Source: Eonycteris spelaea (Eukaryota > Chordata > Mammalia > Chiroptera > Pteropodidae). Taken from it: 64,000 nucleotides of DNA. The stretch lies in the NCBI GenBank assembly GCA_003508835.1, contig PUFA01000066.1, forward strand, positions 6,652,501 through 6,716,500, read 5' to 3'. Below, one piece after another: positions 14,760 to 27,265 of the stretch. How positions within the stretch are numbered: the stretch's first letter is position 1; every line of letters starts with the position of its first letter. The notes beneath the pieces are model-generated. The model did no database searches and had not been told where the DNA came from. It was given only the letters and a program-made list of their open reading frames with translations. Position numbers and translations under genes: made by a program.

Positions 14760-16780
14760 CCCCAGCTCCGTGATGCTTTGGGGGTCATGTCACTCCCGTC
14801 CCAACTCCTTCCGGACTGCCAGCTGCCAGAGGGCAGGCGCCGCACCTTTAAGCAAACAGCCTCCCCATCAGCCATTCGAGCTCCTAGAAATGAACTCACT
14901 ATTTTTATTAACTGAAGGGATGTTTGTTGAGCCGTGACCAGGGATGGATGGTTCCCTGTTCCTTCCTGAGTAAAGGACATCCCCATTAGCATGAATTCAA
15001 GCCCTCCCCCAACAGAAGCCACACCTACACCTCCAGTCCTGTCCCCTCTAAGGGCCCTCACGGAGGCAGGGCATTGAGAGCCCTAAGCGCCCTAAGCAAT
15101 TCCAGTTGTTCAGATGGCTCTCTCCTGCTGGTTGGGATTCGCCCCAGGCCCCACCTCCCTGTCATCTTGCAGCGAAAGAGTTAGTGCCTGGAGCCATAGG
15201 GGCCTCCAGACTCCGCTCCCCTGGGGCCAGTACCAGCTCTGCTTGGACCGCATTGGTTACAACGCTGAACGTCACTAATCTAAGCCACGATCAGACAGGG
15301 CGGCCTGGTGAAGATGGCGGCCGCTCCGCCCTGGGGCTGGTCCCCCATGAGAAGGCCAGCATGGACGTCCGTCCGCCGGAACCCTAGCCCGTCTGTGGAA
15401 CCCCTTCGGGCTCCCCTCACCGTCCGCCTGGGCAGCACAGGCCGTTTCCTCTCATTCAATGCTGTCTTTCGAGGGCAGGGGCCAGATGGCATCTGCTTCC
15501 TCTTTTTCCTCTTTCTTCCACTCTGCCTTTCTTTCTCCCCGACAGCTGTTGAGTAACTAAGACCTGGGCTGTTCAGTTTCAGGCTAGAAGGAGTTTGAGG
15601 GGGAAAAAAAGCTCTGTCAACTACAAGATCGATAAATATTCAGTAATCTTTCTTCCCACCGACCCCAATATGTTCTCTCTACGCCCTTTTCTTCTCCTTC
15701 CTCCAAAAACTCAGACTTAAAATTCCTCCTTCCCTTCTCTTCTCTCACTAGAAGCACTCATCTTGCATCCCCTCAAATCCAGCCGAGTGACCATATAAAG
15801 GGCTCAATAATTGACTGTGGAATGACTAGATGCTCCCAGATAGAATATAATTGTTAGTCATTCACCTTATAGTATAAGCTGGTTTAAATGACTCTCAGGA
15901 AAATTTAAATTCAAGGCATCTTAAGTAATTGGAGATGGAAACCTTGGTTCCTTACTAAAAGATGTTCCCTATTCAGGGTGTTCTGAAGATACAGAACACC
16001 ACGTTTTCTGGCGACCCTTACTAAAAGAAGCTATCTGATGCTGTGAATCACACAATCCTGTCTGCCTTTCAAACCACCGCTGATTGAGCAGGATAACCCC
16101 TGGGTTCTCAGGTCCTCGTCAATCCATTGGAGACCAGACGTTCATGACTCCTGTGGCCCGTCTCAGCCAGAGGCGCTGAGGCTGCCAGGTTTCCTCTCCC
16201 TGTAGGATCTGAGTGAAACCCCGAGACGGCTTCCATACGCACCGGGCCCTGCAGAGGAGAGGTCTGTAGTCCCCCTGAATGGGCCATTTATGGGTCACAG
16301 GCAAGGGGAAGAAGCAGCAGGGCTGACTGCACTTGCAGACAGAAGCCACTCTGGAGCCTGCACTTCCCTGACATGGCGGGAGTGAGGGCACGAACAGTGA
16401 GTCTCCAGTTCACAGTCCCTGCTCGCAAGAGGTCCAGCAACACTCTCTCTCCCCCCAGGTTTCCCCAGAGCCTCCTGTGTCCTCCCAACCAAACCCATTT
16501 CTCTCGAGCTCGCTTCAGAGCCCACTTCCGCTCCTCGCTCTCCGAATGCTCATTAGAGCAACGTCCTAGAAATCCCTGCACAGAAGCCCATGCATTTCCC
16601 ACCAGAAGAGACTGAGAAATCCAATCCCGCCTGTGGAAATGCTCTCCTAGCATTTGGGGGAGGAAAGCACCACCTGCTCCCCAACCCTCATTCCAGCCCC
16701 AGCTTTCCCCGGAGAAAAGAAATAGGTCGGGTCTGGATTCTGTTCCAGTCACAGCATAGATCTCTTTTTTCTTTTTTGCT
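14760..16780. other. Proximal upstream DNA, no gene
   Basis: Mostly unique sequence. It contains an exact YY1 motif (15311-15321) and a perfect 9-bp inverted repeat (15977-16000). Open frames are short and unsupported. Confidence 0.45.
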
Positions 16781-16788
16781 TTCTCTTC

Positions 16789-16850
16789 TTCCTTCCTTCC
16801 TTCCTTCCTTCCTTCCTTCCTTCCTTCCTTCCTTCCTTCCTTCCTTCCTT
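16789..16850 (+). repeat. (TTCC)n microsatellite
   Basis: About 15 uninterrupted TTCC units follow a T-rich run. On the minus strand this is a GGAA repeat. Confidence 0.97.
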
Positions 16851-16859
16851 GTTATTAGA

Positions 16860-19800
16860 AAACCTAGTTGTGACCCAAATGTTTCCCTTTTCTGAGATTC
16901 CCAGATTGTATTTGGTGTCCAGGACTTTCGTAGCTGGACCTTTAATGATTTCCTTCTCTGCAGCTGGGCTCGAGGTAAAGCCGACAAGCAAAGTCCGTTA
17001 GCGTCAGAACTGAGAAAAGAGCTCCCGGGTCGGTAACTCCACGGTTGCTTGTCTGTGCGTCCCTTAGAGAAACCGACTTTCAAGCAAGCCGGAGACAGTA
17101 AGGATCCAGAGCGGTCTTCCATCGCTAAAGGAAACGGCTCTGAGGAGGCGGACAGGCTCACCGGGTGTTCAGGACCTGGCCTGAAAAACAGCCCTGTGGT
17201 TGAATGAAAGGCGACCCCATGCCACGTCACAGGGAGAGCCCCAGGTCAGCCGTGCAGCAGGTGGGAAACCGAGAAAGAAAGAAAGCGAGATTCATAGCAT
17301 GGCCTAAGGCCCACGGGGTCACCTCGTGCCCCTTTGTTCTGTACAGGGCTAATTCTCTGCCCAAGCAAATGCTGTTCTTCAAGGGAGCATTAGTGGCTTG
17401 AGGAGAAAAAGGCTCTGCAAACAACCAACACGTGAGTCCTGGAAAGTTTCGGTAAGTCCGCAGGACCGTCCCCAGAAACAGCCAAATTACTGACCTGTTT
17501 TCCACGAAAAGAGTGCATACGGGGGAAAGCAGGTGGATGGTTTGAAGATCACTTTCAATCGATTTTATACCTTGGAAGTTGTTTGAGACAGTTCATCCAC
17601 AGGGTCTCCTCCGACCCCCACATCGGTCATCGAGGTTCCTGTCTAAGGTGACGACCGCAGTTAGACCTTTGGGCTCGGGCTGCGGGCAGCCTGGGACGCC
17701 TCTTTCAGGCCTTTCTGTAACACCTGTGCTTGGCCCAGTCACCCTGTTTATCACAATATCCTGAAGTCGTTGATTTCTTTGCAGTATTCTCCATGGGTTA
17801 TCCACTTCCTAGGAATACGGGATTTAGCAGAGCAGGTAAACAAAACAAACAAATAAACAAACAAACAAGTTTATCGAATAAAGTAACATCCTTGTGCTTA
17901 TTTCTCATAAGGGAAATAAGATACCATTGACTCACTGTGATAAGAAACGTAAAAGTCTTTCAAACGATTTTGTAGGCTTGACGTGTTTAGTCCTCATTTA
18001 GTTAGTAAGAATGGAAGGCCAAGGATGCAAAAAAGGGATTTACTGAAAGGACTTTATCTCAGAATCTAGGAGCGAAACTAAGCCTTGGGATGGAATGAAG
18101 CCTTGTGGGAAACCCAGAGCATTGCTGCCCCTGTGCCTGTCTGTCTGTCTGTCTCTCCCCCTCCTTATCTCTCCCTTTCCCTCTCCATCTCCATGTCCCT
18201 CTGTCTCTCCTTTGAACATCTGCAATATTCTTCTGCTTACTGCAGTCTAACTTCCTCTGAGTTCTACATGACGAGCAGTGGCAACTGACTCCCAGTTTTA
18301 ACACACAACAGATCCATCTACCCAGAAGAGACACCGAAGCCCCAAGGAAGGGACCCACTGCTCCAAATGGGACCAGACGCCACCCTCCACCCTACCCCCG
18401 CCCTGGCCAGAGAAGCAGAATTACAGCAGCTGATTCCGATTCTCAGCATCCAGGTGTGTTGAAGGAGCAGGTCGGGGGAAGAGGACAATTCTTAGAACAC
18501 TGGACAAGCAACATGTGATGAAATGAAAAAGACACAGGTTAATTTGTATCGTGTGATTCCATGTTAATGGTCTATAAGTCTGTATAAATATAGATATTTT
18601 CAAGTACGCAGAGAAAAAAATATGAAAAGCTAGACAGCAACTTGTCCATTTTAGGGGAGAATGGCGTAGAACGGAAACCCCATTAACCTGACTTCAGAAG
18701 TTTCTTATTTGAATGGTCACAGCAACTACGTATTACATCGTGACACATACTTTTTTTCTTTTTTCAAGGAAAAGGGTGCTGGGTAAAGCATTCAGTAGAG
18801 AACTACTGCATTAAACTCGTTTTTTTCATAATTTAAACTTAAAGTTTGGAGACAAAAGGAACTACCATTCATTCTCATAAGTGGCATTGGTTGAACAGAA
18901 ATTTCCTTTCATTTGTTATATTGATCCAACTCTAAAAACTCATTTTCTCAAAGTCAAGGAAATGGCCAGACATATAAAGCCTCACAGTTCACATTTTTTA
19001 TTTAAAAAAAACAAAAACAAAAAAAAACCCTCACGCTGCAATTGGCAAAGCTCATGAGCGGTATCAAAATCTCTGATTACATGTGAGATTCTTCCCGGCT
19101 CCTCACACACCAGGCGAGCACCGGGACAGTGCAGGCAGGCTCGGGGCCGGGCACACGGCAAGGGCGTGGCCACTGCTGGTTTCCGTCGCCTGCGTGAGCA
19201 CAGTCTGTGCGCAGGGTCCTGCGGTGAGAGCCTGCGGGAGGCTCGTCTTCAATGCAGACTCTGCGATGGCGGTTCTGCCCATCCTCTGGGGATCTGCTTC
19301 TGAGCTAGCACCCAGGGGAATCAGAAGCACACAGCTGTGTGTAGGTGCTGCTGGCGGGGTACGCCCACCAAGGGCTGACCAGCCCTTTGGTTAAAAACAG
19401 CGTGTTTAGGATCAGCTTCATCTCCTACTTCACGGACCATAGGGAAAGTTGCAAACCTGCCTTCAGCCAGGAGAATTGCTGTCATAAAAGAATACCCAGT
19501 CCATGGCTCGTTGTGGGGACTGATTGAGGGAAGCGTGAGCAGGGTACTTAGCACAATATTGGGCACACAGGAGGTACTTAATTAAAGGTGGTGATTATTA
19601 TCATTAATTTATGGAATCTTTTAATGACTAAAAGGGACCGGTGCCCACAGGATGCTGGACCAAGGCCCATCATGAACCTTGGCTGCAGCCTAACCTCACA
19701 GACATTATGGTGGGGGAGAACCTGGCATGCCCAAGGGTGAGAGAAAACCAAGGTTCAGACAACTAGTGCAGCCTCGATCAGCAAAGCCAAGTTTGAGCAG

Positions 19801-20290
19801 CCGGCCATCGCCGCTGGATGAGAGATGACGCTGAAGCCAGTTAGTCGCCAGTCACTCCGCGAGGCTAAGTCTCTCAAACGAAGCAGGGCGCGAGCTGAGG
19901 ATCGAATTTTCCTTTTATTTCTCTCTTCCCTGTTGCCTTGATCACTGGGTCTCATCACTCAGGGCCTCTGAAAGAAGCCTTTAGCTGAAATAGATGGATT
20001 CTCCCAAGTGAAAACTGTTCGGAAAGCCAAGAACAGCTGGTCAGAAACAGTCATTACGGCGGCAGAGGACTCAGAAGGCCGAGCAGGGCCGGAGAGAAAC
20101 ACTGCGTGTGCTGAGGTCCTGGGGGTGTGTGGAGCCAGGCAGAGGGACCTTAAAGAGCTGGCGGACCGTTTATTTGGTAGCTGGAGAGCCCTAGACACTT
20201 CTAACTTCCCTGAGTTTCACCATGGATGTTTTGTGGGGGGAGAGAGAAATAGCTTCAATGCTAAAGGTCACTGTCCTGGCCATTGCACGC
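16860..20290. other. Unique intergenic DNA with minor simple repeats
   Basis: I see no gene. It includes an AAAC-rich run (17838-17868), a pyrimidine-rich CTGT/CTCC stretch (18136-18215) and an L2-like tail near 19540-19620 (GGCACACAGGAGGTACTTAA). The remainder is unique. Confidence 0.4.
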
Positions 20291-20299
20291 CTGGGGCGG

Positions 20300-20640
20300 G
20301 TGTGAAGCCAGAGGTGTGAACAGGCCGAGGCAGCCGCCGGCCTCCACTCCCGCTGCCTGCCCGACCTGAGCATCTTGCCCCGCTGGCCGTGATCCTACGA
20401 GGTAAAGAGGCGTGATTTCACCCCGCAAGGCCACAGAAAGCAAGCCAGTCGCTTACCATGGCGCTGGGCGGAAGCAGCAGCCACCTGCTCCAGCTCGGAA
20501 CGCAGCGCCAGCGGCCGCGGCTCCGGGCTCGAGGGCCGCGGTGGCCGCCGCGCGGGCAGCAACCCAAGCGCACAGCCCTGGGCGAGTCCGGTCAGAGCCG
20601 CCCCTGCCTGGGCGCCGACCTCAGAACCGAACCCGAGCAC
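20300..20640. promoter_or_regulatory. Orphan CpG-rich patch, candidate promoter/first exon
   Basis: A compact block rich in CG dinucleotides (around 20460-20620) lies about 6.6 kb upstream of the CBLN4 start site. On the minus strand it ends in CATG/GTAAGC at 20457/20456, a good splice donor. On the plus strand an ATG at 20458 has strong context (ACCATGG) and opens 127 codons, but that frame runs into a MIR, which argues against coding. It may be the promoter or first exon of an unannotated noncoding transcript. I do not recognise a gene. Confidence 0.35.
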
Positions 20641-20714
20641 GGGTTTTCTCTTCTGTTTTTGGAAAACTCAACTGCAAAGAACCACCCCCGTCCACCACCT
20701 CTTTTTATGGCCAC

Positions 20715-20810
20715 CAGTCTTCTGAGAGATAAGTCACATCACCCCACTTCACAGGTGAGGAAACCGAGTGCGCCCGGCCAACAGCGCCAGGGTGGGACTC
20801 GATGGCGGGC
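20715..20810 (-). mobile_element. MIR fragment
   Basis: CACTTCACAGGTGAGGAAAC followed by a GCCAGGGTGGGACTCGA-like segment is the reversed MIR core. Confidence 0.6.
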
Positions 20811-21002
20811 CACGTCCTCCTGTCCAAAGGTCTTTGCCTGAGACCCCACAGGGGAGATGGAAACAGAAAGATGAGGAGCTACTTTTTGTCAATTGATGAC
20901 ACCGAATTCAGTCGACAGCAGGTGGGGATGAAACGTACGGCAGAGGAAGGGTGCGGGCTTTGAATCACAGGACTTTTCATCGATGCTACTGATCATAAAC
21001 CC

Positions 21003-21200
21003 ACGGTTCATGCACGCACAGATACACGCACAGACATATACACACGTGTACATATTAGAATAGTTCCGTAGATTTGTATATCTACTAACATGTGTTTAAT
21101 ATATATAAAATGTGTATATCCGTACATATGCATGTGTAGATATTTAAATATATATTGAATATATTAAATAAAATGTGTATTAAATGTGTTACGTATAGGA
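21003..21200. repeat. CA then AT-rich low-complexity tract
   Basis: Degenerate CACACG/CATA repeats pass into TATATA and AATATA sequence. No coding potential. Confidence 0.8.
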
Positions 21201-21219
21201 AATTCGATTCTAGGTGGCC

Positions 21220-21445
21220 ACATCATCCCATGACCTCATACCTGTAAGTGCTTCTCACTCGCAGTGCTGCCCAGAGGGCAGGTTCACCTCCGCTGGTCTT
21301 CTCTGGCTGAGAGCGTCTTCCCCACCGTGCAATCCGCTCCACGAAGGCAGAGGTGGGCTGGGTCTTTCTCGCCATCATCGGCTCCCCGGAACAGCGCCTG
21401 GCACATAGCACAGGTGCATCAGATGTGTGTTGAAGTGATGAATAA
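21220..21445 (+). mobile_element. L2 LINE 3' end
   Basis: It carries CTCCACGAAGGCAGAGGTGG, CAGCGCCTGGCACATAGCAC and TGTGTTGAAGTGATGAATAA, the typical tail of L2. Old and truncated. Confidence 0.75.
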
Positions 21446-21449
21446 AAAG

Positions 21450-24400
21450 AGGTGTGGCATAGCTTCTGACTCTGGCTCCCCCCTCTGCGTGCACTTCCAA
21501 TTAGAGCATGAGATCGTTTTGAAAATTAGCCTACGTTTTCTCTAATTCTTACTGATGATTTATCCTGCTTAATAAGCCATCCTTCTGAACTTGGGCATTT
21601 AATACATTGGGGTGGGGGAGATGCTGTAAGTAGCCCTTCCTTTCCCTGGACACCCGTTGGCACAGCTGTTTCTCGTTTTCATGTTCTTCGTGCTGGGTTG
21701 GGAGTGCCCCCTGCTTTCGGCCATGCCAACAGCTCGGCCACGTTCTTGTCCACCACACTGGGGTTACAACAATGCCTCTTGCTCGCTGGGCTGTGGGCTC
21801 CGTGAAGCAAAAGCTGCCTTGCTCTGTCCTTTGCCTGCTAATTGGGAACCTGTGGCATCCTGGCAGCATTTCCAAAGCGATGGACTGTGGCTTCTGAATC
21901 CGTTGGCTCTGGCGAGGGCAGCTGGCTGCGAGCCTCCCGTGTGACGAACAATCCACCGACTAACTTGACTTCCTTGGCCATGTGTCTGTTGGCTAAACAA
22001 CTACCTCTTGGACAGACCCACTCATCACTTAGGCAGCTGGTGTTCTGGCGATTGGCTGACTGAGCTGAACGACTTCTGGGCCGGGGCCAGTATCTCTTGA
22101 CCACAAAAAAAAAAAAAAAAAATGCATTTCACAGGGCTGTGCATGGGCTTTGTAGAGCCTTTATAAAGCAAAATGGATAAGAAAAGCAAAACGAATGAGG
22201 AAACAGATGGGCTGTGCTTTACAGAAAAGCTTTCTAAGGCCTGAGTGACTTTGAATTTTTCCCCTTCGTGGCTGGATTTCATTCGCTCTCCCTTTGCCTT
22301 TCCATGTTGCCTCTGCTTTTCCTCTTTTCCGAAGCTCTTCCCGCAGTTTTTTCCTAATGTTCCTAGTCTTATACTCCATTCGACCAACATTAAATCAGGT
22401 CTTAGCGCATCCTAGGCGGGGGCAGCAGACGCACGTGCCTTCCAGGGCGTGGTGGATGCTTGCTGTGCTTTGAGGTCGCTCATTATCGGAAACCCCCTCC
22501 CCTGTCTGGGGACACTTCCTCCTGATGACGCAGAGCCTGCCTCCCACCACAGAAGTGGAAAGTACCAGGGACTCATTGTCCAGCTTCCCTTGCAGCTAGG
22601 GTGCAAGCCTGTGACCCCAGCTCTGCAAATAGACATGCCCACTGCAGATGCTGTTGAATTAGAAGCCTGCGAGAGGAAACAGGGACCTCCCGGAACCCCT
22701 TCTAGGGAAAGGGTCGGCGGTGTCGGGGCAGTGACCAGCATCGTCGGCCAGTGTGGGGGCCACACAGCAGCCACGGCCATCCCGGTGGTCCCTGCTCGAC
22801 AGCAGCAGCTGAGCCGGGGTCCCGTTCCTGCCCGCACCACCTCTACTCGGGTTCGCTAATCCTCTAAGGTACTAAGTAGATATACTTCAATAAACTCCTT
22901 TTCTACTGAAATTCGTCAGTCAATTTTGGCTGCTTGCACAGAAGAAGTGTGGATGCTGGGGCCGATCAGGCACAGTAAATGGGTGGCCTCAGCGGAACTC
23001 ACCGTGGGGACGTGGACACCCGTTCTCTCGTCATCAGGCAGCGGCCGGTAAGCCATGCATGAGGACAGCCTAGCAAAGCCGGATATTTGATTTTCAAGTA
23101 GAAAGATAAATTCCGATTCGGGGTGAAACCCCCACTTTCAGATGTTAGTAACTAGTTCGGGAATGTTTGTGGGCTACCCAGACCACGACTGTGGGCTGGG
23201 TGTAGCGCCAGAGCTGACAGCCGGTGTCCTCTTTCCTTTCATTATTTTTTTAAAGAAACATTCAAGGGTATTTGTAATATGGAGGCCTCTTTGCAGCCAC
23301 TTTGCTATTTCTCACTTCAGCTCTACGTTTACAAGACCTCAGCTAATTCACGGGTTTAAAGAGAAACCCACTGGGCACTAGGCTGGTCTCTGTGGACAAT
23401 AACGTCTGCCGACTCCAAACCGCCCTCGTCAAACCTACTCAGTCAGTCAAAGTGTCCCGTCATGTCCCGTCACGCAGGCTCTCCAGCCTCGGATGTCGCC
23501 TGTGCCGCAGAGACGCGTCCAGACCGTCTCCTGAGGTTCCCGCTCCAAGCCGGACGCCCTGCTGGCACCGCGGCCGCAGCCCGGTGCTGCTCAGCGTCAC
23601 AGCCGCACAAGCCACGGTCTTAAGATGCCGCATGTCACTCATCGGTGGGACTTGCAGCTCAGCCGCAGCTGCGAGGGAGGTCGGACAGGTGTATGCCTGG
23701 AACTCGCCGCTTCTAGAGTGGGAGGTGATCATTCTCCTCGCCAAGACTCGTAAGATACACGTGATCCCCCGAAACAGATGCTGGCGGAAAAAACTAAGGC
23801 GCGCCTTCACTCGTCCCCTCGCCCCCCACTTCCACGCGCCTTCTTCGCGGTGCCTCCTTCAGACGGGGCCCTGGCTTTCATCCACACCCCGGGCCCCTTG
23901 CCTCTCTCCATCAGCATGAGAAGCAGCAGGCAGTATCTACCCAAAAGGGACTGATTTCTGAAGACTTTAAGTGCAATCAGACATCCCACCCGAAAGCACA
24001 CTTAGCTCAGTGCAATCTTTCTTTGAAGAGTCTGCGCTTTGCCATCCTGCTCCTCCTGTGCTCACCAGCGTTTCCCAAAGTAGGTTCTTTCTCATAACCA
24101 GAAAGCAGGAAACACGTTATGGATTCAGAGGGTAAGCCCAGACGCACGGAATCACACACTCTAAGGACGGGGTCCTGGGCTCTATCTGTCAAAGCTTCCT
24201 CGGGGGTTTAATGCTCAACCTGGTGTGGGAATCTTTCAATGTGGCAAACAGGAGATGTGCCCTTGGAGTAAATGAGGTTGCTTAGCATCACGGACTTCTT
24301 TTCACACGTGGGGACATGCCTTTCCTCTGTAAAGCTGCTCAGAGTCCTCGGCAGCGTCCCGGTTGCCAGGGGCAGTACAGAGCACGGTCCCCTCCTCCCT

Positions 24401-26685
24401 CTCCCAGGAATGGGCCTGTGACCCTGGCCTTGCCAAGATGATGCCCGTGCTCTCGGCCATGGTGACTGATCCAAGCCAAAGGAGTCAGAGTTGGCCCATG
24501 AGGTTCTGATATTTGGAAGCAGGAGAGAAAAGACGCTGCCTTTGCCTTCAGGGCACCTGAGTGGGCGGGAAGCGAGGACAGCTGCCGGAAGTGTCCCTCG
24601 TCAGCAGTGTTAGAGTGACGCCAAGAAAAGGAAACTTAGACAAGAAACAGAAAGATGGAGATGAAAATTTTCTTGGAATGTCTGCCCGCCGAGACCCGAG
24701 GCTGCCCCTCCATATCAGGCCTGGGCCAGAATGAAGCCCGACAGGAAATGCAGTGTTTCGACCCCCTCAGCCACGGGAAGACCAGCCTTGAACCTGGAGC
24801 ACTTCCTGCCCCAGATAGAGAGTCTTCGCAGCCTGTCCCGGGCTTACCGCCTCAGACGGGAGTAGCTTTCCATTGCAAACTCAGTGCGTGCTCCTTTGTT
24901 CTGCTTATACACGTGTGTCAGTCCCAGGGCTGTGTCTGTCCCCTACGGGGAGAGGACAGAGTCGTCCCGCCGCAGGACAGGTGAGTGCATGCGTGCCGGT
25001 GGCTCCAGGGCCCAGCCCCACTGCTGAAGCTCGTCTTTCTTCACCACTTCCCTGTGTGCAGAAAGCTCGTCCGATCCAGCGCTCTACTGTGCTGTTTTCC
25101 TTAGCGACTCTGATACTAAAACACGGTGGGCAGAGGCGCTCGGACTTGTGCTCCTGGTGACAGGCGACAGATGCCATTTGCTCAACGGAACTCACACGTC
25201 CCTTTTACATTCCAAGTGGATCAAGTTGGATTTCTGCCCCTGGCAACCAAAATCTCTGGATTAACAGGGTTACATTTTGCTTTTAATAGAAAACGGTAAA
25301 ACAAAAAACAATACAGGGGTAAATGAATTTTCTGCATTTTGGCGATTAACAGGAAATGAACATTTGCCTACTGATGTTTTTAGCATTCGCAGCTCTAACC
25401 AAGAAGATGCTGTCATTAAGTTTACTAGGAAGTGTTAAGAAAGCAGCCCAGCTGACTCGATGTAGCGACAAGAAAGGTCGACGTTCAAAGTGACAACTTT
25501 TTAAGGACAAATTAAATGAGGACTTCAGGAAAGTGAACTTGAGAAAAAGAATGCCCTTCAAAACACAATGTACATGAAATGTAATCAGTAACAAGCCCAG
25601 CAAGAGCCTTTAGTCCCAGAATCTTTGACCAAAGAAGCGAATCCTTGCTGCCTGGACCCCAGCTGCCCGTGGCCCAGCGTGGACAGGCATGGAGGGGAGG
25701 GGAGCCACAGGTACCGATGGGAAGGAAGCAAGATGCCCCATGGCAAATGCATGTGGCCCTAACGGAGTCCCCAAAGCCCACCAATCTGGTCTTCCTTTGT
25801 GATGAGCCGGTGCGGAAGAAGCCGACTCAAGTGCAATAAATGATTTTGCTCAGTTTGCTGGAGCCCGGCCAGAAGGCCTCTCAGAAACTCAAGCTCACGT
25901 TGCTATGGAAACGCTGTCATGTCACCCAAAAATAAATAAATAAATAAACACACAGGAGTTATTCTCGAGTTCTACACAAACTGTTGGATCTGTATGTGTG
26001 TGAATGTGCATGTGTGCGTGCGCACACACTCACACTTCCACACACACATGTGCACATGCATGCACACTGCACACAGATGCGCACACACACACACCCCCCC
26101 CCACGTCCCGGAAGGAGCCCGCGTGTGCTCCCACTCTGAACTGCAGGCGGCTGGAGGCAGCCTCTTCCAAAGGGAAATGGTTGGCAATGTCTTCACAGAA
26201 GGTCGCCCACAGCCGCGTGTGCCTTGTCTAGGAGCGAGGGGCCCCGTTGGAGAGACGAAACACGGAGTGTCCCAAAGCTTCCTGGGCTCTTCCAGATTCC
26301 CCTTCCTGGGTTTTTAATGCGCCTTTCACCGCCGTGAACATGCCCTTCCGCTCGAGTGCTTGAAAGTCCCCTTTCCTTCGTTTCTCCTTTAGTCAGAAAG
26401 CTCTGGAACTGGCCTTTCTTGGGCATGAATACGGCATCGTAGTATAGTTCCACAGCAGAGGTTCTAACTCCACGGTGAAAAGGCGACCGAAACAAGAACT
26501 GCCCTGCCCAGAAGTGGGAGTGGCTCGTCTTTAATGGTCGCCCCGAATTTCTTCTCAAAGGCTCCGCTTCTGCTGCGTCTTCAGCACCTCCGCTTGGGTG
26601 GCCCTCCACCTGGGGTGACCCTCCACCATCCCCCACCTGGTACCTCAGAGCGCTCTCACTGGTCACCGCGATCCCGGGTGATCCC
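21450..26685. other. Intergenic DNA with diverged repeats
   Basis: No gene recognised. An A19 run lies at 22104-22122. At 22500-22760 a stretch with TTGTCCAGCTTCCCTTGCAG resembles an old interspersed repeat I cannot name, and 24400-24560 looks similar in kind. 23460-23900 is moderately CpG-rich. (AAAT)n lies at 25927-25950 and a GT/CA tract at 25990-26105. Confidence 0.4.
25990..26105. repeat. Interrupted GT/CA microsatellite and C-run
   Basis: TGTGTG-rich sequence turns into CACACA-rich sequence and ends with a C8-9 run. The GT-to-CA switch makes it partly self-complementary. Confidence 0.8.
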
Positions 26686-26689
26686 TGTC

Positions 26690-27265
26690 TCCCCTTCTCC
26701 TCACGTTGCCAGAGGGATTTTAGAAATTCAAGTTCGACCATATCACGCCCCTTACGAAAACGTTTCATTGGCCTCCATCACCTGTGGACGGGACCCGAAG
26801 CCCCAGTCGGCCGCGCCCTGCGACGCCCTGCGCCGCTCCAGCCTCAGCACGGTGCACGCGCCTCTGCGCTCCGCGCCCTCCGCGTCCGGCCACACAGGCC
26901 GGGTGTCCAGCCCTTGGCGCCGACCCATGACCGTGCCCACTGAGTCCCTCGGCCTGAATGACCCCTCCCCGTACCCGCCTCTGCCCCTTCACTGGTCCCT
27001 CCTACATTCCCTCGGGACTGCTTAAATGCCACTTCCTTGGGGAGCCTGTCCCCAAATGCCCTCACCTCCTAAACCCACTAGGTTTGCTTTTCTCGTGAAT
27101 CATCATAATTACCATTAGCCGGTATATTTTACTCTCTGATGGTCTGTAAACTCCACAAGACCCATGATCATCTCGGTCGTGCTCAGGATTTTAATTCCTA
27201 CACTCCACACAGTGCTTACTGCACAGCAGGAATTCAATGATTTTTGTTGTTGAATGAAAGGGTGA
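26690..27265 (+). mobile_element. L2 LINE 3' fragment
   Basis: It starts with CAAGTTCGACCATATCACGC then GTTTCATTGGCCTCCATCAC. It ends with CTGTAAACTCCACAAGACCC, CACAGCAGGAATTCAATGA and TGTTGAATGAAAG. This is the usual order of the L2 3' region, with a GC-rich, diverged middle. Confidence 0.75.

Noticed and set aside
20458..20841. 127-codon plus-strand frame with a strong start context
   Set aside because: Its C-terminal part reads through a MIR element and no family is recognisable. The CpG patch itself is kept as a candidate promoter.
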